Positions 35,427 to 47,489 of a stretch of 64,000 nucleotides of DNA are shown piece after piece (position 1 is the first letter of the stretch; each line of letters starts with the position of its first letter). A program made the translations under genes and the position numbers. Source of the stretch: Cryptomeria japonica (lineage: Eukaryota; Streptophyta; Pinopsida; Cupressales; Cupressaceae); contig NC_081406.1 in NCBI RefSeq assembly GCF_030272615.1, positions 146,101,591-146,165,590 of the forward strand, in the 5' to 3' direction. Under the pieces are notes generated by a model. That model was not told the origin of the DNA. It saw nothing but the letters and a program-made list of their open reading frames with translations, and did not search any database.

Positions 35427-36448
35427 ATGTCTTCTAACTATTTGAGGAAGGACAGTCTGAAACTTGATGGAACTAACTATGGCATATGGAAGATCAGGAT
35501 GGAGACACATCTAAATTGCATTGGAAAGGATATATGGGATGTTACAAAGAATGGATATGTTGCTCCTACTCAAGGTCAATCTATTCCATCAACCTTGGCT
35601 AAAGATGAGGAAAATGATTGCAAAGCAAGAGAAGCACTTTTGAGCGCATTGTCCGATCACAAATCATGAGATTATCAAATAGATCTACTACTAAAGCTAT
35701 TTGGGATAAATTGGAGACATTGAATGAAGGTGATTCCATAGTCAAAATTGCAAAACTGGAATGCTTCTGGGTCAGGTATGAAAATCTGAAAATGGAAGAA
35801 GATGAGAGGATTTATGCTTTCATGGAAAGAGTAAATGAAATTGTTTTGGGTATACAATGTTGTGGAGGAACCTTAAGTGAAGATTAAATTGTTTCTAAAT
35901 TTTTAAGAGCATTGCCACTGCCATATAAGATGAAAGTTACTGCTATAAATGAATTGAGAACAATGCCTAATATATCAGTATCTAGAGACACTTTGGTTGG
36001 AAAACTTTCAGCTTTTGAACTTGAGGAATTTGGTCCTATTGCTACAATTAAGACAGATTTAGCTTTCAAAGCATCATCATCATCTGCAACATCATCATCA
36101 TCATCTGAAAAATCTGATTGGAAAGCCTTTTATGCAAGAGAACTTGAAGCACTATTTGCAAGGAAACTACCAAAAGGTCCAGTTGGAAGTAAGTATGAAG
36201 GTAAAGCACCATTTAAATGTTTTGACTGCAATAAAATTGGTCATATGGCATCTAGGTGTCCTGATAGACATGCAAGATTGAGAGAAGAAGCTAAAAGAAC
36301 ATATAAGCCTAACCCTGAATATCAGAGATACAAATTTAAGAAGAATAGAGACAAATCTTGTTACTTTGATGATGAAAGAGTTACTGATGATTCTGATGAA
36401 GAACCGACAGACAATGGATGGGCTTTTGTTGCTATAACAGAAGATTGA
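35427..36448 (+). pseudogene. gag: Element B Gag
   Basis: ATG 35427 opens a UBN2-type copia Gag (LKLDGTNYGIWKIRMETHL). A one-base shift near 35630 moves to the frame of EKLETLNEGDS-like sequence. A GAA-to-TAA change at 35885 interrupts a second time, and the same frame continues to 36448. It includes LPLPYKMKV, a Ser-rich linker, the knuckle CFDCNKIGHMASRC (36219-36258) and an acidic tail. Loss is by one indel and point changes only. Confidence 0.9.
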
Positions 36449-36479
36449 CCGGCACCTACTGTTCAACTAGTAGAACAGG

Positions 36480-37784
36480 CCCTGACAGCTAAAATTGAAG
36501 ATAAGGATGAATGGATCATTGATTCTGGATGTTCACATCATATGACTGGTGATAAAAGTAAATTCTTAACCTTTCAGGAATACAATGGAGGTCTAATAAG
36601 ATTTGGAGATGATAAAGCTTGTTTAATCAAAGGCAGGGACTATAACTTTTGATGGTAAGCACAATACTGATAATGTTTACTATGTTGAAGGTTTGAAGCA
36701 TAATCTTTTGAGTGTTGGTCAATTAGTTGAAAAAGGTTTTCAGTTACAATTCAAGAATGTTAAATGCATAATCATGAACACAACTGGTTTAGAAATTGCA
36801 ATTGGTAATCAGACTAGAGGTAATATCTTTCATTTGAATAACCATGAGAAGGCATGCTTGATTGCACATATTGATGAAAGTTTGTTATGGCATAAGAGAC
36901 TTTGTCATGTAAATTTTTATTGCATTGTGAAAATCAGTACAACTAAGGCAGTAAGGGATTTACCTAAGATTGTTAAACCTCACAATCCGGTATGTAAGGA
37001 ATGTCAATTTGGAAATAAAGTTAGAACATCTTTTAAGAGTATACCAGAAAAATCCAATAATCTTCTTGACTTAATTCATACTGATTTATGTGGTCCAGCA
37101 AGAACTAGAAGTTTACAAGGAGATAGATATTTTATGCTAATCATTGATGACTATTCTAGAATGTGTTGGGTTACTTTTCTCAGGGAGAAATTAGAAGCTT
37201 TTGGGAAATTCAAACTATTCAAGGTGATGGTAGAGAATGAAACCAGTAAGAAAATCAAATGTTTGAGATCAGATCAAGGAGGTGAATTCAAATCTAAGGA
37301 ATTTAATACATTCTGTGAAGTGAATGGAATTAGGAGACAGTTACCAACACCTCGGACACCCTAGCAGAATGGAGTTGTGGAAAGGAAGAACAAAACTATT
37401 TTGGATGCAGCTAGAAGCATGATATCAGAAGCAAATCTACCTCATGTATATTGGAGAGAAGCAGTGAATACAACAGTTTACACATTCAACAGAGTTCACA
37501 TCAAAGGTGAAACCGATAAGACCCCTCATGAACTATGGTTTGGTAATACTCCTACTCTTAAATATTTTAGAATATTTGGAAGCAAATGCTATATTAGAAG
37601 AGATGAGTATATTGGAAAATTTGATCCTAAAAATGATGAAGGAATATTTCTTGGCTATTCATCTAAAAGCAAGGCATATAGATGTTTTAATAAGAGATTG
37701 CAGAAAATTGTTGAGAGTGCAAATGTGAAGATTGATGAAAATTTAGAGGTAATTCAAGGTACATGGACTCTGAACTGGCAATAG
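36480..37784 (+). pseudogene. pol: Element B protease and integrase
   Basis: The protease site is WIIDSGCSHHMTG (about 36512), intact at D-S-G. The pre-integrase region has LKHNLLSVGQLVEKGF. Integrase shows LLWHKRLCHVNF, PVCKECQFGN, HTDLCGPARTRS (first Asp), IIDDYSRMCWVTF, RSDQGGEF (second Asp) and QNGVVERKN (Glu). A CAG-to-TAG change at 37363 is the only stop between the 223- and 135-codon open parts (36693-37364 and 37377-37784). A shift near 36640 separates the protease from the rest. Confidence 0.9.
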
Positions 37785-37867
37785 AAATAATATCAAATGA
37801 ACCTACAATAAGTACACCGGTATAAAATGTTGATCCAGTCACACCGACATCATCTGAGGATTCAATA

Positions 37868-39526
37868 GTGACTGAAGAACAACAACAAGTAAAGACAACC
37901 CGGTATGTAAGATTGAACCACTCTAAAAATCAAATAATTAGGAACAAGTATCAAGGTGTTATGACTAGAGGAAGACTAGGAAATGAAGAGGTATGTCTTA
38001 TTTCTCAAATTGAACTAGCATCAGTTAATGAGACATGTGAATATAAACATTGGATTAAAGTTATGGAAAATGAATTGGAACAAATTGAAAAGAATAACAC
38101 ATGGACGTTGGCTCCCCGACCTATAGACAAAAATGTAATTGGAACTAAATGGGTATTCAGAAGTAAACTCAATGAAGATGGTAAGGTAATAAAAAACAAA
38201 GCAAGATTAGTGTGTAAGGGATATTCACAGAAAGGAGTTGATTATAATGAAACCTTTGCACCAGTAGATAGAATTGAGGCAGTCAAATTATTCTTGGCTT
38301 TCGCAGCACACAAGAACTATAAAGTATATCAAATGGATATTAAATGTGCATTTCCGAATGGTGATCTTGAAGAAGAAGTTTACATTGAACAACCTGATAG
38401 ATTTTCATTGACAAATGACAAAGATATGGTTTGCAGGTTAAGGAAAGCTTTATATGGACTAAAGCAATCTCCTAGAGCTTGGTATGCTCGATTGGACAAA
38501 TATATTTTGAAGATTGGTTACACTAAAGGTAATGCTAACATCAATCTATATTACAAAGTGACTAATGATGACATCTTGGTTATAGAAGTTTTTGTTGATG
38601 ATATAATCTTTGGAGAAGAAGATGGATTGTGTAAAGACTTTTCTAATAAGATGTAGGAAGAATTTGAAATGTCTATGATTGGGGAAATAAAATTCTTTTT
38701 AGGATTGCAAATTTCACAAACTGATAAAGGTATATTCATATGTCAATCTAAGTACTTAAAGGAATTACTAAATAAATTTGGCATGGAAAACTCTAAACCG
38801 GTAAGTACACCTATGACTACAACTGATAAACTATCATTGAAGGATGAATCAACACCTATTAATCCGACAAGATACAAATCTATGATAGGAGGTTTACTAT
38901 ATTTAACATAAAAAAAGACCTGATATTATGAATGTAGTATGTATTGTTTCAAGATTTTAGAGTAATCCTAAAGAAAATCATGAATCAATAGTGAAAAGGA
39001 TTTTTTGGTATCTACAAGGCACTACAAATCTTGGTTTATGGTATCCTAAAGATGAAAATTTTGATTTACGTGCATACACAGATGCAAATTGGGCAGGAGA
39101 TGTAGATGACAAAAAAAGTACCACCGATGGAAAATTCTTTATTGGTTGAGCAAGAAATAGAGTTGCACATCTTTGTCAACAACAGAATCAGAATATGTTG
39201 TAGCAACAACTAATTGTACCCAGGTATTATGGATCAAGCAAATGTTAAAGGACATAAAAGTAAAATGCAAGGAACCTATAACTATTTACTGTGATAATAT
39301 GGAAGCAATTGACATATCTAAGAATCTGGTATTTCACTCAAAAACTAAACATGTTTCTATCAAATTCAATTTTCTAAAAGAGAATGTTGAAGCAAAAGAA
39401 GTGAAATTGGTTTATGTGAATACTAAAGAGCAGATTGCAGATATTTTTACTAAGCCTTTGCCTAAGGAGACTTTTGAATATCTCAAAGAGAAGCATGGGG
39501 TTATACCGCCACTGATACAGACTTAG
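37868..39526 (+). pseudogene. pol: Element B RT and RNase H
   Basis: RT starts WIKVMENELEQIEKNNTW and shows [61 protein letters not shown] and VFVDD as active site (about 38592). A stop at 38654 (about one base from Lys or Gln) precedes EFEMSMIGEIKFFLGLQIS. RNase H shows DANWAGDVDD, STTESEYVVA (39176), IYCDNMEAIDIS and ADIFTKPLPKETFEYL. Stops occur at 38909 and near 39150. VFVDD for YVDD is common in this group. Confidence 0.9.
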
Positions 39527-39888
39527 ACAATTGATGTTTGTCATCAACCAACATAATTAACAATGAAATCTTTTTCCGGATTTGATGAGGAGAGCTACTT
39601 CTTAGGGGGAGTATTTGGATAAATTGATAAGTTGGTATTTTGTGATAAGTTCTATGAACTATTTGAATCTGGTTTTGTATTGCTTTGGCATTTGATGTCA
39701 AAGGGGGAGAGATATTTAAGGAAAAACACATTATCTTTTGGGGAGAGATTGTTGGAGAGATTTTTACTCTTTGTATTTGTATTTTGATTTCTGGTTAATG
39801 ATCTCTTTGGAAGATTGTTGGTTTTTGGTTTTTGGCATTTCTATTTTGGCACTTTGATTGTTTTTCCATCTTGTGTTGCCATCAATGC
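39527..39888 (+). other. Element B 3' untranslated region
   Basis: No coding motif. Two minor AAAGGGGGAGA copies occur, at about 39698 and just before the LTR, the same arrangement as element A's repeated tracts. Confidence 0.6.
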
Positions 39889-39900
39889 CAAAGGGGGAGA
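39889..39900 (+). other. Element B polypurine tract
   Basis: CAAAGGGGGAGA ends one base before the LTR terminus TGTTGG. Confidence 0.9.
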
Positions 39901-39901
39901 T

Positions 39902-40770
39902 TGTTGGTATTTTGGATATGTTGGTATGGTTTTGTCATTGATGTCAACACATGTCACCACTTGTCAACTCTTATCAGCACTTGGAGTTTCTTGGTTATGT
40001 TCACCGACATGATTAGTGACTTACGCACAGTCATCGGTATCTGGTTCACCGGCAGATTATATTGTTCACCGGCACTTGGAATGACTTGGAGATTACTTGG
40101 TTATGTCGAAGACATTGTTTGGACACTTTGTTATGGTAATTTGGTCATTGGTCTATTCGGGTTTGCATATTTGTTGTTACTGGTAAATAGGTCCAGGTTA
40201 TGCACCGGCAAGCATATCTATTCCAGATCAGCACAACACATCATGAAGATGATTCATTATTATTGTAAATGAATTGAGCCGACATGATGCATCACATATT
40301 GATTCATTTGTAATTGATTTTATTGTAATATCTCTAGTGAGTGAACCTACTCATTTGGTCTTAGGTTTTGGTATAAATGTAAGATCTCATTTGTGAGATT
40401 GGTGTGTGAATGGTTATGGGTATGTAATAAGTGGTAGAGAATAAGGTATATGCGAATATAAGCAGAGCTATACACGCAGACATCATTCAAGATTGAAGAA
40501 ATATTTGAAGAAGGTAAATCAAGAGCTTAACCGTTACTGAATCCAACATATGGAGATGCTATTTTGAGAAGTACATTATCATTGGATTTAACCATCCAAT
40601 TGTAGTTAGTGTGACTCCCATTTTGTGATTGAGCACTGAGCTCTAGGCAGTTGGCCTTTCTGCATGTGAAGACTCCATATTGTAGACACATACTATTTGC
40701 AGTAGTATCATCTGATTGTGGGTAAGGCTTCCCACCGTGGTTTTTCCCCTTCTAGGGTTTCCACATACCG
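39902..40770 (+). repeat. Element B 3' LTR, truncated
   Basis: It starts TGTTGGTATTTTGG and matches the 5' LTR through GCTTCCCACCGTGG and GGTTTCCAC. Similarity stops at about 40765-40770, about 210 bp before the expected end. The following sequence is unrelated to the 5' LTR tail. Confidence 0.85.
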
Positions 40771-42662
40771 TGGCATTATTTTATGCTTGATTATGTGAAT
40801 TATGTTAACGTGATATTATAGTGGTCCTTACATTAATGTTGAGATAAATAAAATATAGAATGATATTTTAAATAGAAGCACTCTTGTTTCTTTTTTTTTG
40901 TAATAAAGGTAGAACTATACAAATTAAAAATATCTTTAAACTTTTTTTTGTTTTGTAACATAAAAAAATACATGTAATGCGACCAAGAGAAGGTATTTTT
41001 TAATATCATCTTGCAAGTACATTTACAACTTGTTTGGATTATAAGCATTCTCTAATATCCCACATATTTACACAAGGGTGTTACTGAGGCTTCTCCAAGG
41101 CTTTCATCATTTTTGCAACATTTCTACCTATACACAAGGGAAAAAAATTATCCAAGGCCATGGTGATGGTAGCCTCTTAATTGTTGGCTTGCTCGCATGC
41201 CACCTCTGAAATAGGAGGCCTCCAAGGGAGTTAGGTACACTAAAGAAAACATACAACAACCAATATAAAAAATTCACAACTCACAAATACATAGCATAAA
41301 CACCCAATAACTCAAGGATGGACACATACATACATATCGTCACAAGCTTTACAAAGGGGGAGATGAGGTGACATAACGTGCAATGGAAAATATAATATCA
41401 TAAGCATTAATTCAATAAATTTCCTCCAAAAATTTAACATATAATCACACTTTTATTTTACCCATGATCCATATTCAAAAATAAGAAATGGGAACTCATA
41501 CTCAATCTTCTCCTCAAAGGAAGAATATTTCCCCATCAAAGATTCTACACTCACTCAAATTCATATTTAGGGTTATTTCATGAAGTGAAAAATCATACCT
41601 CATACAACCCTACTCGATACATCAAACAACATTGCAAAAAGGTGAAACAAAAAAAATAATATGCAATAGTTCATTTTTAATCATTAAAACATGTATAAAA
41701 GTATCACATGAAGAAATAAGCCTTGGAGTTTAACTCTCCAAGGTATTCTAAAGGTGATATGATTTCATCAAGACCATTTATTTTCCAACACAATCTCCTT
41801 CTTAAGGCTCTTATCTCACTCCTCTACTAAAGAAAATAAAGATTGAAAAGAAATGAATAAGTTCTTCCTTATCTTCAAAGGGGATTATATAGAAATTCAT
41901 GGTTTTAGTTCTTGAATGGGGAGTAACACTTGTCCCTTTGTCATTATATATCAAGACACACACCCCATAGGCTCTCACACATTTGAGACCAAAGGAGAAT
42001 TTCAATGTACTCGTACACTCTTCCCATGAAAGTATTAGAGGGTGACTCACACGTGTGAGAGACCTTGTGGGTTTTTCTAAGCTTGTAAATAAACTCTAGA
42101 GGATGGAGGTTGTATCTGATGAGTCAACTATCACACAACCTCCATTTTCTAAAATTGTCACTATTTTTTAGGGGAATCTAAGTAGGATTTAATCTAGGTA
42201 CCTATCTAATAGTTACCCACCCTATGGCTCCAAAAAACATAAAATAAGATATTTTAAGACCCTTTAAAAAACTCAAAAATGTTAATGATCACATATTCAA
42301 ATCCTAGTGGTCTTAGAACACAAAAAAATATCAAATATAGATTCTTGAACCAAATTACATAAATTACATCACATAGAGACTATATTCCCTCCAAATGGAC
42401 TATAGTCTAGCATTACAAATATAGTAACATTAGGGTTTCCTAGAGACCTCTAATAACATAGAACATTGAATCAATCTACACCCTTAAATTCAAACATCAA
42501 TCTATCTTTAAAACCTCATAGATGAAGAAAAAAAATTAAAGATACATGTTTAAACTTGTGCCTATAAATTAGATTCCATGATTTAGCTCAATAAGTCATT
42601 TCAATAAAATGCAATTATTTTAATTCCAATTAAGTGTAATTCACAAGATTCATAATCATTGC
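40771..42662. other. 1.9-kb stretch between elements B and D
   Basis: No gene or domain recognised. It holds one copia-type polypurine motif, AAAGGGGGAGATG (41355), with no coding sequence before it. The rest is AT-rich. It may contain old LTR pieces. Confidence 0.45.
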
Positions 42663-43412
42663 TATAGATACCTAAACTTATCATAGATTAGTTAAATAAA
42701 TATTTTATTTATTTAATTATTTTATCCTGTCTTCTATTAATTAAATATATTATTTATTTATTTATTTAATTCACTAATCCTCTTCTAACCTTTCCCCATT
42801 TAAATAAATATTTTTATTTATTTAAATTATCCTTTCTCTAAATTAAATAGATATTTTATTTATTTAATTGGCCTCGCCTCTTCTATTAATTAAATAATAA
42901 TTTATTTATTTAATTAATTCATTAGCTATTTCCCTCCATGACACTTGTCACTCATCTCTTAATTTACCTTTAACCACCTCTCTAATATTTTCCTATTTTT
43001 TATACTTACCCTCTAATCTGAGGCGACCATTTATCCTTCCACCTCTTAATCCTATCCCTCCATTTCTAGGGTGTTCTTTATAACAAAGGATCCTTTCCCT
43101 ATTCCTCCATATAGGAATTAATCAATCAGGTGTGTACACTTTGCCGAATTATACAATGACAATCCCTTCTCCATTGAACTCTTGTGCACATACAAAATCT
43201 GAGAGCAACTACATCAATCAAGATCAATAGAGATAGGAAATAATGGATATCAAATCCTATGAGCATGCGAAGGTATAATCTTTCTATTTTGTTGCATTCA
43301 TTCTTTTAGGTTCTTCATTGGTATATGGTGTTTCATTGTAGAACTAGGGTTTTTGGTGGTTGAATCTTTATGAGTTTTACAATAATTTGAATTATCAATT
43401 TCACGATATACA
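42663..43412 (+). repeat. Element D 5' LTR
   Basis: The right edge is set by the PBS just after GATATACA. The left edge is inferred from the solo LTR at 57809: ATAGATACCTAAACTT here against GTAGACACCTAAAATT there, followed in both by AT-rich palindromic blocks. The terminal TG would read TA. A TATA-like TTTATAAC lies near 43077. A longer LTR cannot be excluded without the 3' copy. Confidence 0.55.
42690..42930. repeat. AT-palindrome array in element D LTR
   Basis: About five blocks of the type TTAAATAAATATTTTATTTATTTAA, each largely self-complementary, are separated by C/T-rich spacers (TCCTGTCTTCTA, CCTCTTCTAACC, GGCCTCGCCTCTTC). Spacing is about 45-60 bp. Confidence 0.75.
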
Positions 43413-43415
43413 TTT

Positions 43416-43432
43416 TGGCACACCCGGTGGGA
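43416..43432 (+). other. Element D primer-binding site (candidate)
   Basis: TGGCACACCCGGTGGGA follows the LTR end by three bases. The shape TGGCRC-CCCGGTGGGAC is common at the start of plant Tat-type internal regions. The tRNA was not identified from sequence alone. Confidence 0.65.
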
Positions 43433-46400
43433 CCTTATCCCTATTTTCTAACATTTTACTATTGTTTTAGTGTTTGCAGGTTTGTAGAACTAAAATTTAT
43501 GAAAATTTTAGTTTCTGGTACATTTGCAATCTTTTCTATTGTGTTTGTGGTTCTATCTAAGTCTTTATTTTCCTAACTTGTTTTTGTAGATTCTTGTCGT
43601 GTTTCTGGTTTTTTGTTGTGTTTTTGGTTTTGCAAGTTTTAGGGATTTTGCAGATTCTTTTCTGGCATGTTTTTGTCTCTTCTTAGTGCTTTTTTATCAA
43701 ATCCTACCACATTTTTGTGTAATCCTAGTGCATTTCTGGTTCATTAGGGTTTTTGACCATTTTACAACATTAGATCTTATCATGTCTATGGCCTTCCTTT
43801 CTGCGTTTTTGTCCCATCCTATCGTGTTTACAGGCGATTCTACAATGTTTTTGGTTCTAATAATTTTTTGGCTTGCAGGATTTTGGTGCATTTTTATCAA
43901 TTTCTAGTGTCTGTAGCTAGTTTTGATATGTCTAGGGTTTAGATATTGTAACATTTTTTGCTAACTCCTAACACATTCGTGGTCTGTTCTACTGCATCTA
44001 GAGATGTCTTGTAGGTTGGTTGAAAATTGAAACATCCAAAATTATTGTAAAAGGCCCCTTTTGATTTTATTTAGTGATATAATCCTTTTTGTTCTGGTTG
44101 GGGTATTCTTGAAAACTACTAATACATTTGTGCTTGTTGGGGTAGTTAGGAGAGTGCTTGTTTTTACTATATTAGAAAACACTTGCATTGGTGAACTAAA
44201 AACAACAACTTGTTTGAAGTGTTTGGGGTGCTTGTCGAATTTCTTGTAGAACCCTAGGTGTTCAATGATAGTATCTTCTCCCTAAACCTTTGCGGATCTT
44301 AGGTGTAAGAGAAATAATTGAGCATCTCTTTTTTTGTAGAGAGCCTTCTTTGGTGGGAAAAAGTACTCACCCCAAGGTGACTCAACCAGTATTTTTCTCT
44401 AGTCCACTATCTAAAAATGGATAGAGACAAAATTCGTAACCCTACTGGAATTAATTTCTACCATACTTTTCAATCTAAAAGGGTTTTTATACTCCAAGTA
44501 AGGTTGATTTGGATGTTTGTGTGGTGCCAATGACCATGAATTGTGACTAGAAACTGTAGTAGTGGCCCACCCTATTTTTAATTAAGCATTAAAATAGCTT
44601 CAATGCAAGGGCATATCTAGGTTTTCCCCCAATATACTCACCATAAGGCTCCCTTGAGATGAGACAAAAATCCATGACTTAGCATAAACCACTTGTAGCT
44701 TTCTAGGGAGAGGTTAATTGGGTCATCCTTCTAGTCCTTAGTGGCCCCTACCTGTCCTCTCTAAAATGGACAAAATAGTATACACACCCATTAAGGTGTC
44801 CCTACATTTGTGTTGATAGAGATTCCAAGATGTGGGCTGGAGTTATTGCCATGAGAACTTGACCCTAGGGCTAAGAAGTGTTTGAAGTGCATTCATTTGT
44901 ATTAAAGACTCGTGGAAATTGGGTTGTTTTGGCCTATAGAACATACACATTGCACTTATATTTATATTGTGTCTTCTTGTTTGATGTGTCTTCTTGCCAC
45001 AAAAACATCAATATTAAGATTTGGTCACATTTTCACTTCGAAATTTTGGTCAGACTTGAGAAAATAATTTTTTTAACCAGAAACACATCTGTGGCACTTC
45101 CTAGCATGCATTTGATCATTTTGGTTGTGTCTGTGTTCATTTACATTGGACATTTCTACTGCATTTTAAAATTTTTTTGGCATGTATACAAACAAGATTT
45201 TTAGACATTACTGAGACTGAGAAAATGTACTTTTCAGACATCTTGTCACATTTATGCAACTTTCTAGCGCATTTTAGAGATATCATGCTACGTATTTGGA
45301 CAAGGTTGAGAAGAATTTTGCAATTCTCAAACCATGCTTTTAGACTCTTAAGTTGCATATTTGAGACAATTTGATGTGCCTATAGATTAATACTACATAC
45401 ATGATTCTCAAATTCAACAAGCTTCTAAAGCTGATTCCATAGGATTTCATTTAGTCAAACATCATGTTTCCCTATCTTTCCATCCACTTTTAAACATTTT
45501 TAGACACCATTTTCCAAATTGGTGTAGCAACTCCCTAGGTTTATTAGGCTTCAAAGAGTATAAGGTTGGGATTTTGTTTTGTTTTATGCTATTACATGTA
45601 ATAAGATCCCCAATGACCATTTCATATCTAGTTTGGGTCATAGGAATTAATGTTGAGTCATTTTGCAAATATTGTAAAAAAAGTTGCATAAACATGGAAT
45701 GTGAAGAATCCTAGGTTGTACATGAGGAAAAGTTCAATGGTTCAAAGTTAAATTTTTTTTTGGGAATATGTTACATAAACACCTTAAAAAGGTTTTTTAA
45801 GGTCTAATTTCATGGTTGGAGATTGTGAAGAAGAAGAAACCCTTATTTTTATGCATTTTTTTGAACTTTTCTCATGTTGTAGAATGTTCTCTTAGTTTTT
45901 ATGAATTTTATATTTCATATAATGTTTTGAAGCTAGTTGGAGAAGTTATTTATGTGAACCTAATTCTAATTTCAATTGTTCTCATCAATTTTCATTGGGA
46001 TTTGTAAAAGTTATGTCATTTTTTGGTATAGGCTATACTGAATGACTGTTTTTTCTTGTAATAGTCATAAATAAACATATGGTATGGATTGGTATGGTAC
46101 AATAACAATTTGAAACCAATGAAAATAGGTGGATAAATGAGTCTAGTTTCATTTCATTTTTATCTGATCCAATTTTATTAATTTTTGAATGAGTTATGAC
46201 ATTTTTGGTGAGAGAAGGTCTGTGATAGAACTAGGGTTTCCAACAAGTATTAAGAAAAATATATCTTTGTTTTGCATCATCCAAAAAGAGTAAAACCTAG
46301 TGAGAGCCTTCTTTACATTTGTGCACAAGGCTCCTACAAATGAATTTGGATTATTTTATCATTTGGGAAAGATTGGATGTTTTTTTTGTGTCTTTTCATA

Positions 46401-46989
46401 GTAAATGTTGCCATGAGGGTTTAACAAAATAATACATTGTTGAGTTGTTTGATGTAATGATGACTTGTATGCCATCACAATCCTTAGTAAGAGGCCATGA
46501 AAAATCTAATATTGTATGTCCTTGCTGAATATATGGCATACATGTGAAAAATCCAATATTGTATCCAAGTGGTGTAATTAGAATGCACCTTGAATTTAGT
46601 TAAGTATATCTTGTATGTTGATTGTTGTTAGTCCTTCCTTTGCATCACAAAATTTCACTTACATTTTCCAACTAGATTTAAAAGGTTTATTAGTAGTCCT
46701 TATCATTTTTTAAACACATCATACACCTCTCTAAGTGGTTCCTAAATCAGATTTATCATCTTGGGTACCATTTTGACATCTTGAGTTAAGGTCAACTTAC
46801 TTATAAGAATTGGTCATCTCTTAGGAAGCCACACCTTTCTTAGATCATCATATCAACTTTGGAACAATATTTTGGGACATTGCAATCTGACAACTCTAGA
46901 CTCTCCCTCCAATTCCATAACTACCTTATCTTTCATAATCTCATTTTGTCATTTATTCATCCATACTTTCATTTTAGCTAAGGTCTTTC
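43433..46989 (+). other. Element D leader, 3.5 kb, non-coding
   Basis: No conserved domain found, although Ogre elements often carry an extra ORF here. 43590-44010 is T-rich with repeated words of the type CCTA-C-CATTTTTG-TT. 45000-45330 repeats CACATTTT, GACATT-GAGA and GCATTTTA-A words. The longest ORFs (43599-43907, 44878-45204) follow these repeats and look spurious. Confidence 0.55.
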
Positions 46990-47489
46990 ATGGTTGAAAC
47001 CCAATCCCAAAGGTCTAGAAGACAATTTGAAGAAGCTCAAGGATCTTGAAACATAGATTCATATAAATTTGATGATGAAGAACTTTATAATCCATAACAT
47101 AATGCACAAGAATTTGACAATGAGTTCTTTCCAAATACAAAAATCCAAGGTCACATGTCTGATGCAAGATTAAATAAGTCTCTTGAGATAATTTTGAGAA
47201 GAGACTACCAAATATTTTTTCACATGTTAATTCAAGATGGCATAAGATTACCCCATGATTTTGATGTGACACAAATCTTGGAAGAAGATACAAATCAAGC
47301 TATTGGTAACGATGGTGGATCTAGATGTGAGTGCACCATACTTGAGTCACCCTCATCCCTCTTTCAAAAACTCAAAGTGTCTAATGCTTATACTCATACC
47401 AATTATGCTAGATAAACTTATGAACAACCCCGTGCATGTAGTTTTCAAGTCCGAAGGAATACCAATGCCTATACCCAACAAAGAGAAGA
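46990..47489 (+). pseudogene. gag: Element D Gag, N-terminal part
   Basis: ATG 46990 begins a frame with MVETQSQRSRRQFEEAQ, then hydrophilic sequence with few domains (IQDGIRLPHDFDV, NAYTHTNYAR). Stops occur near 47056, 47095 and 47413. The frame runs up to the insertion point of element C, where ...QQRED would continue as TQDHNHEN at 54463. It resembles the variable N-terminal arm of Tat-type Gag, not the capsid core. Confidence 0.75.
47485..47489. other. Target-site duplication of element C, left copy
   Basis: GAAGA touches the LTR terminus TGTTGG. The same five bases follow the right terminus at 54458-54462. Confidence 0.95.

Larger units (their letters stand above)
34309..40770 (+). mobile_element. 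Element B: SIRE-like Ty1/copia
   Basis: A 5' LTR, PBS, gag, protease, integrase, RT, RNase H, polypurine tract and truncated 3' LTR follow in copia order. Frames change at about 35630, between gag and integrase, and near 37800; several single-base stops occur too. The polypurine tract and LTR ends closely resemble those of elements A and C. No target duplication can be read because the 3' LTR end is missing. Confidence 0.9.

Noticed and set aside
41350-41375. LTR start after AAAGGGGGAGA at 41355
   Set aside because: No retroelement coding sequence precedes it and no partner LTR was found. It may be a fragment.
40974-43412. Longer element D LTR starting TGTAATGCGACC at 40974
   Set aside because: TGTA does pair with the terminal TACA, but the alignment of 42663 with the start of solo LTR 1 is the better evidence. 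It remains possible until the 3' LTR is seen.
43599-43907. Ogre-type extra ORF upstream of gag
   Set aside because: The ORF follows T-rich repeats and is mostly Phe and Leu. No conserved motif and no matching continuation were seen.
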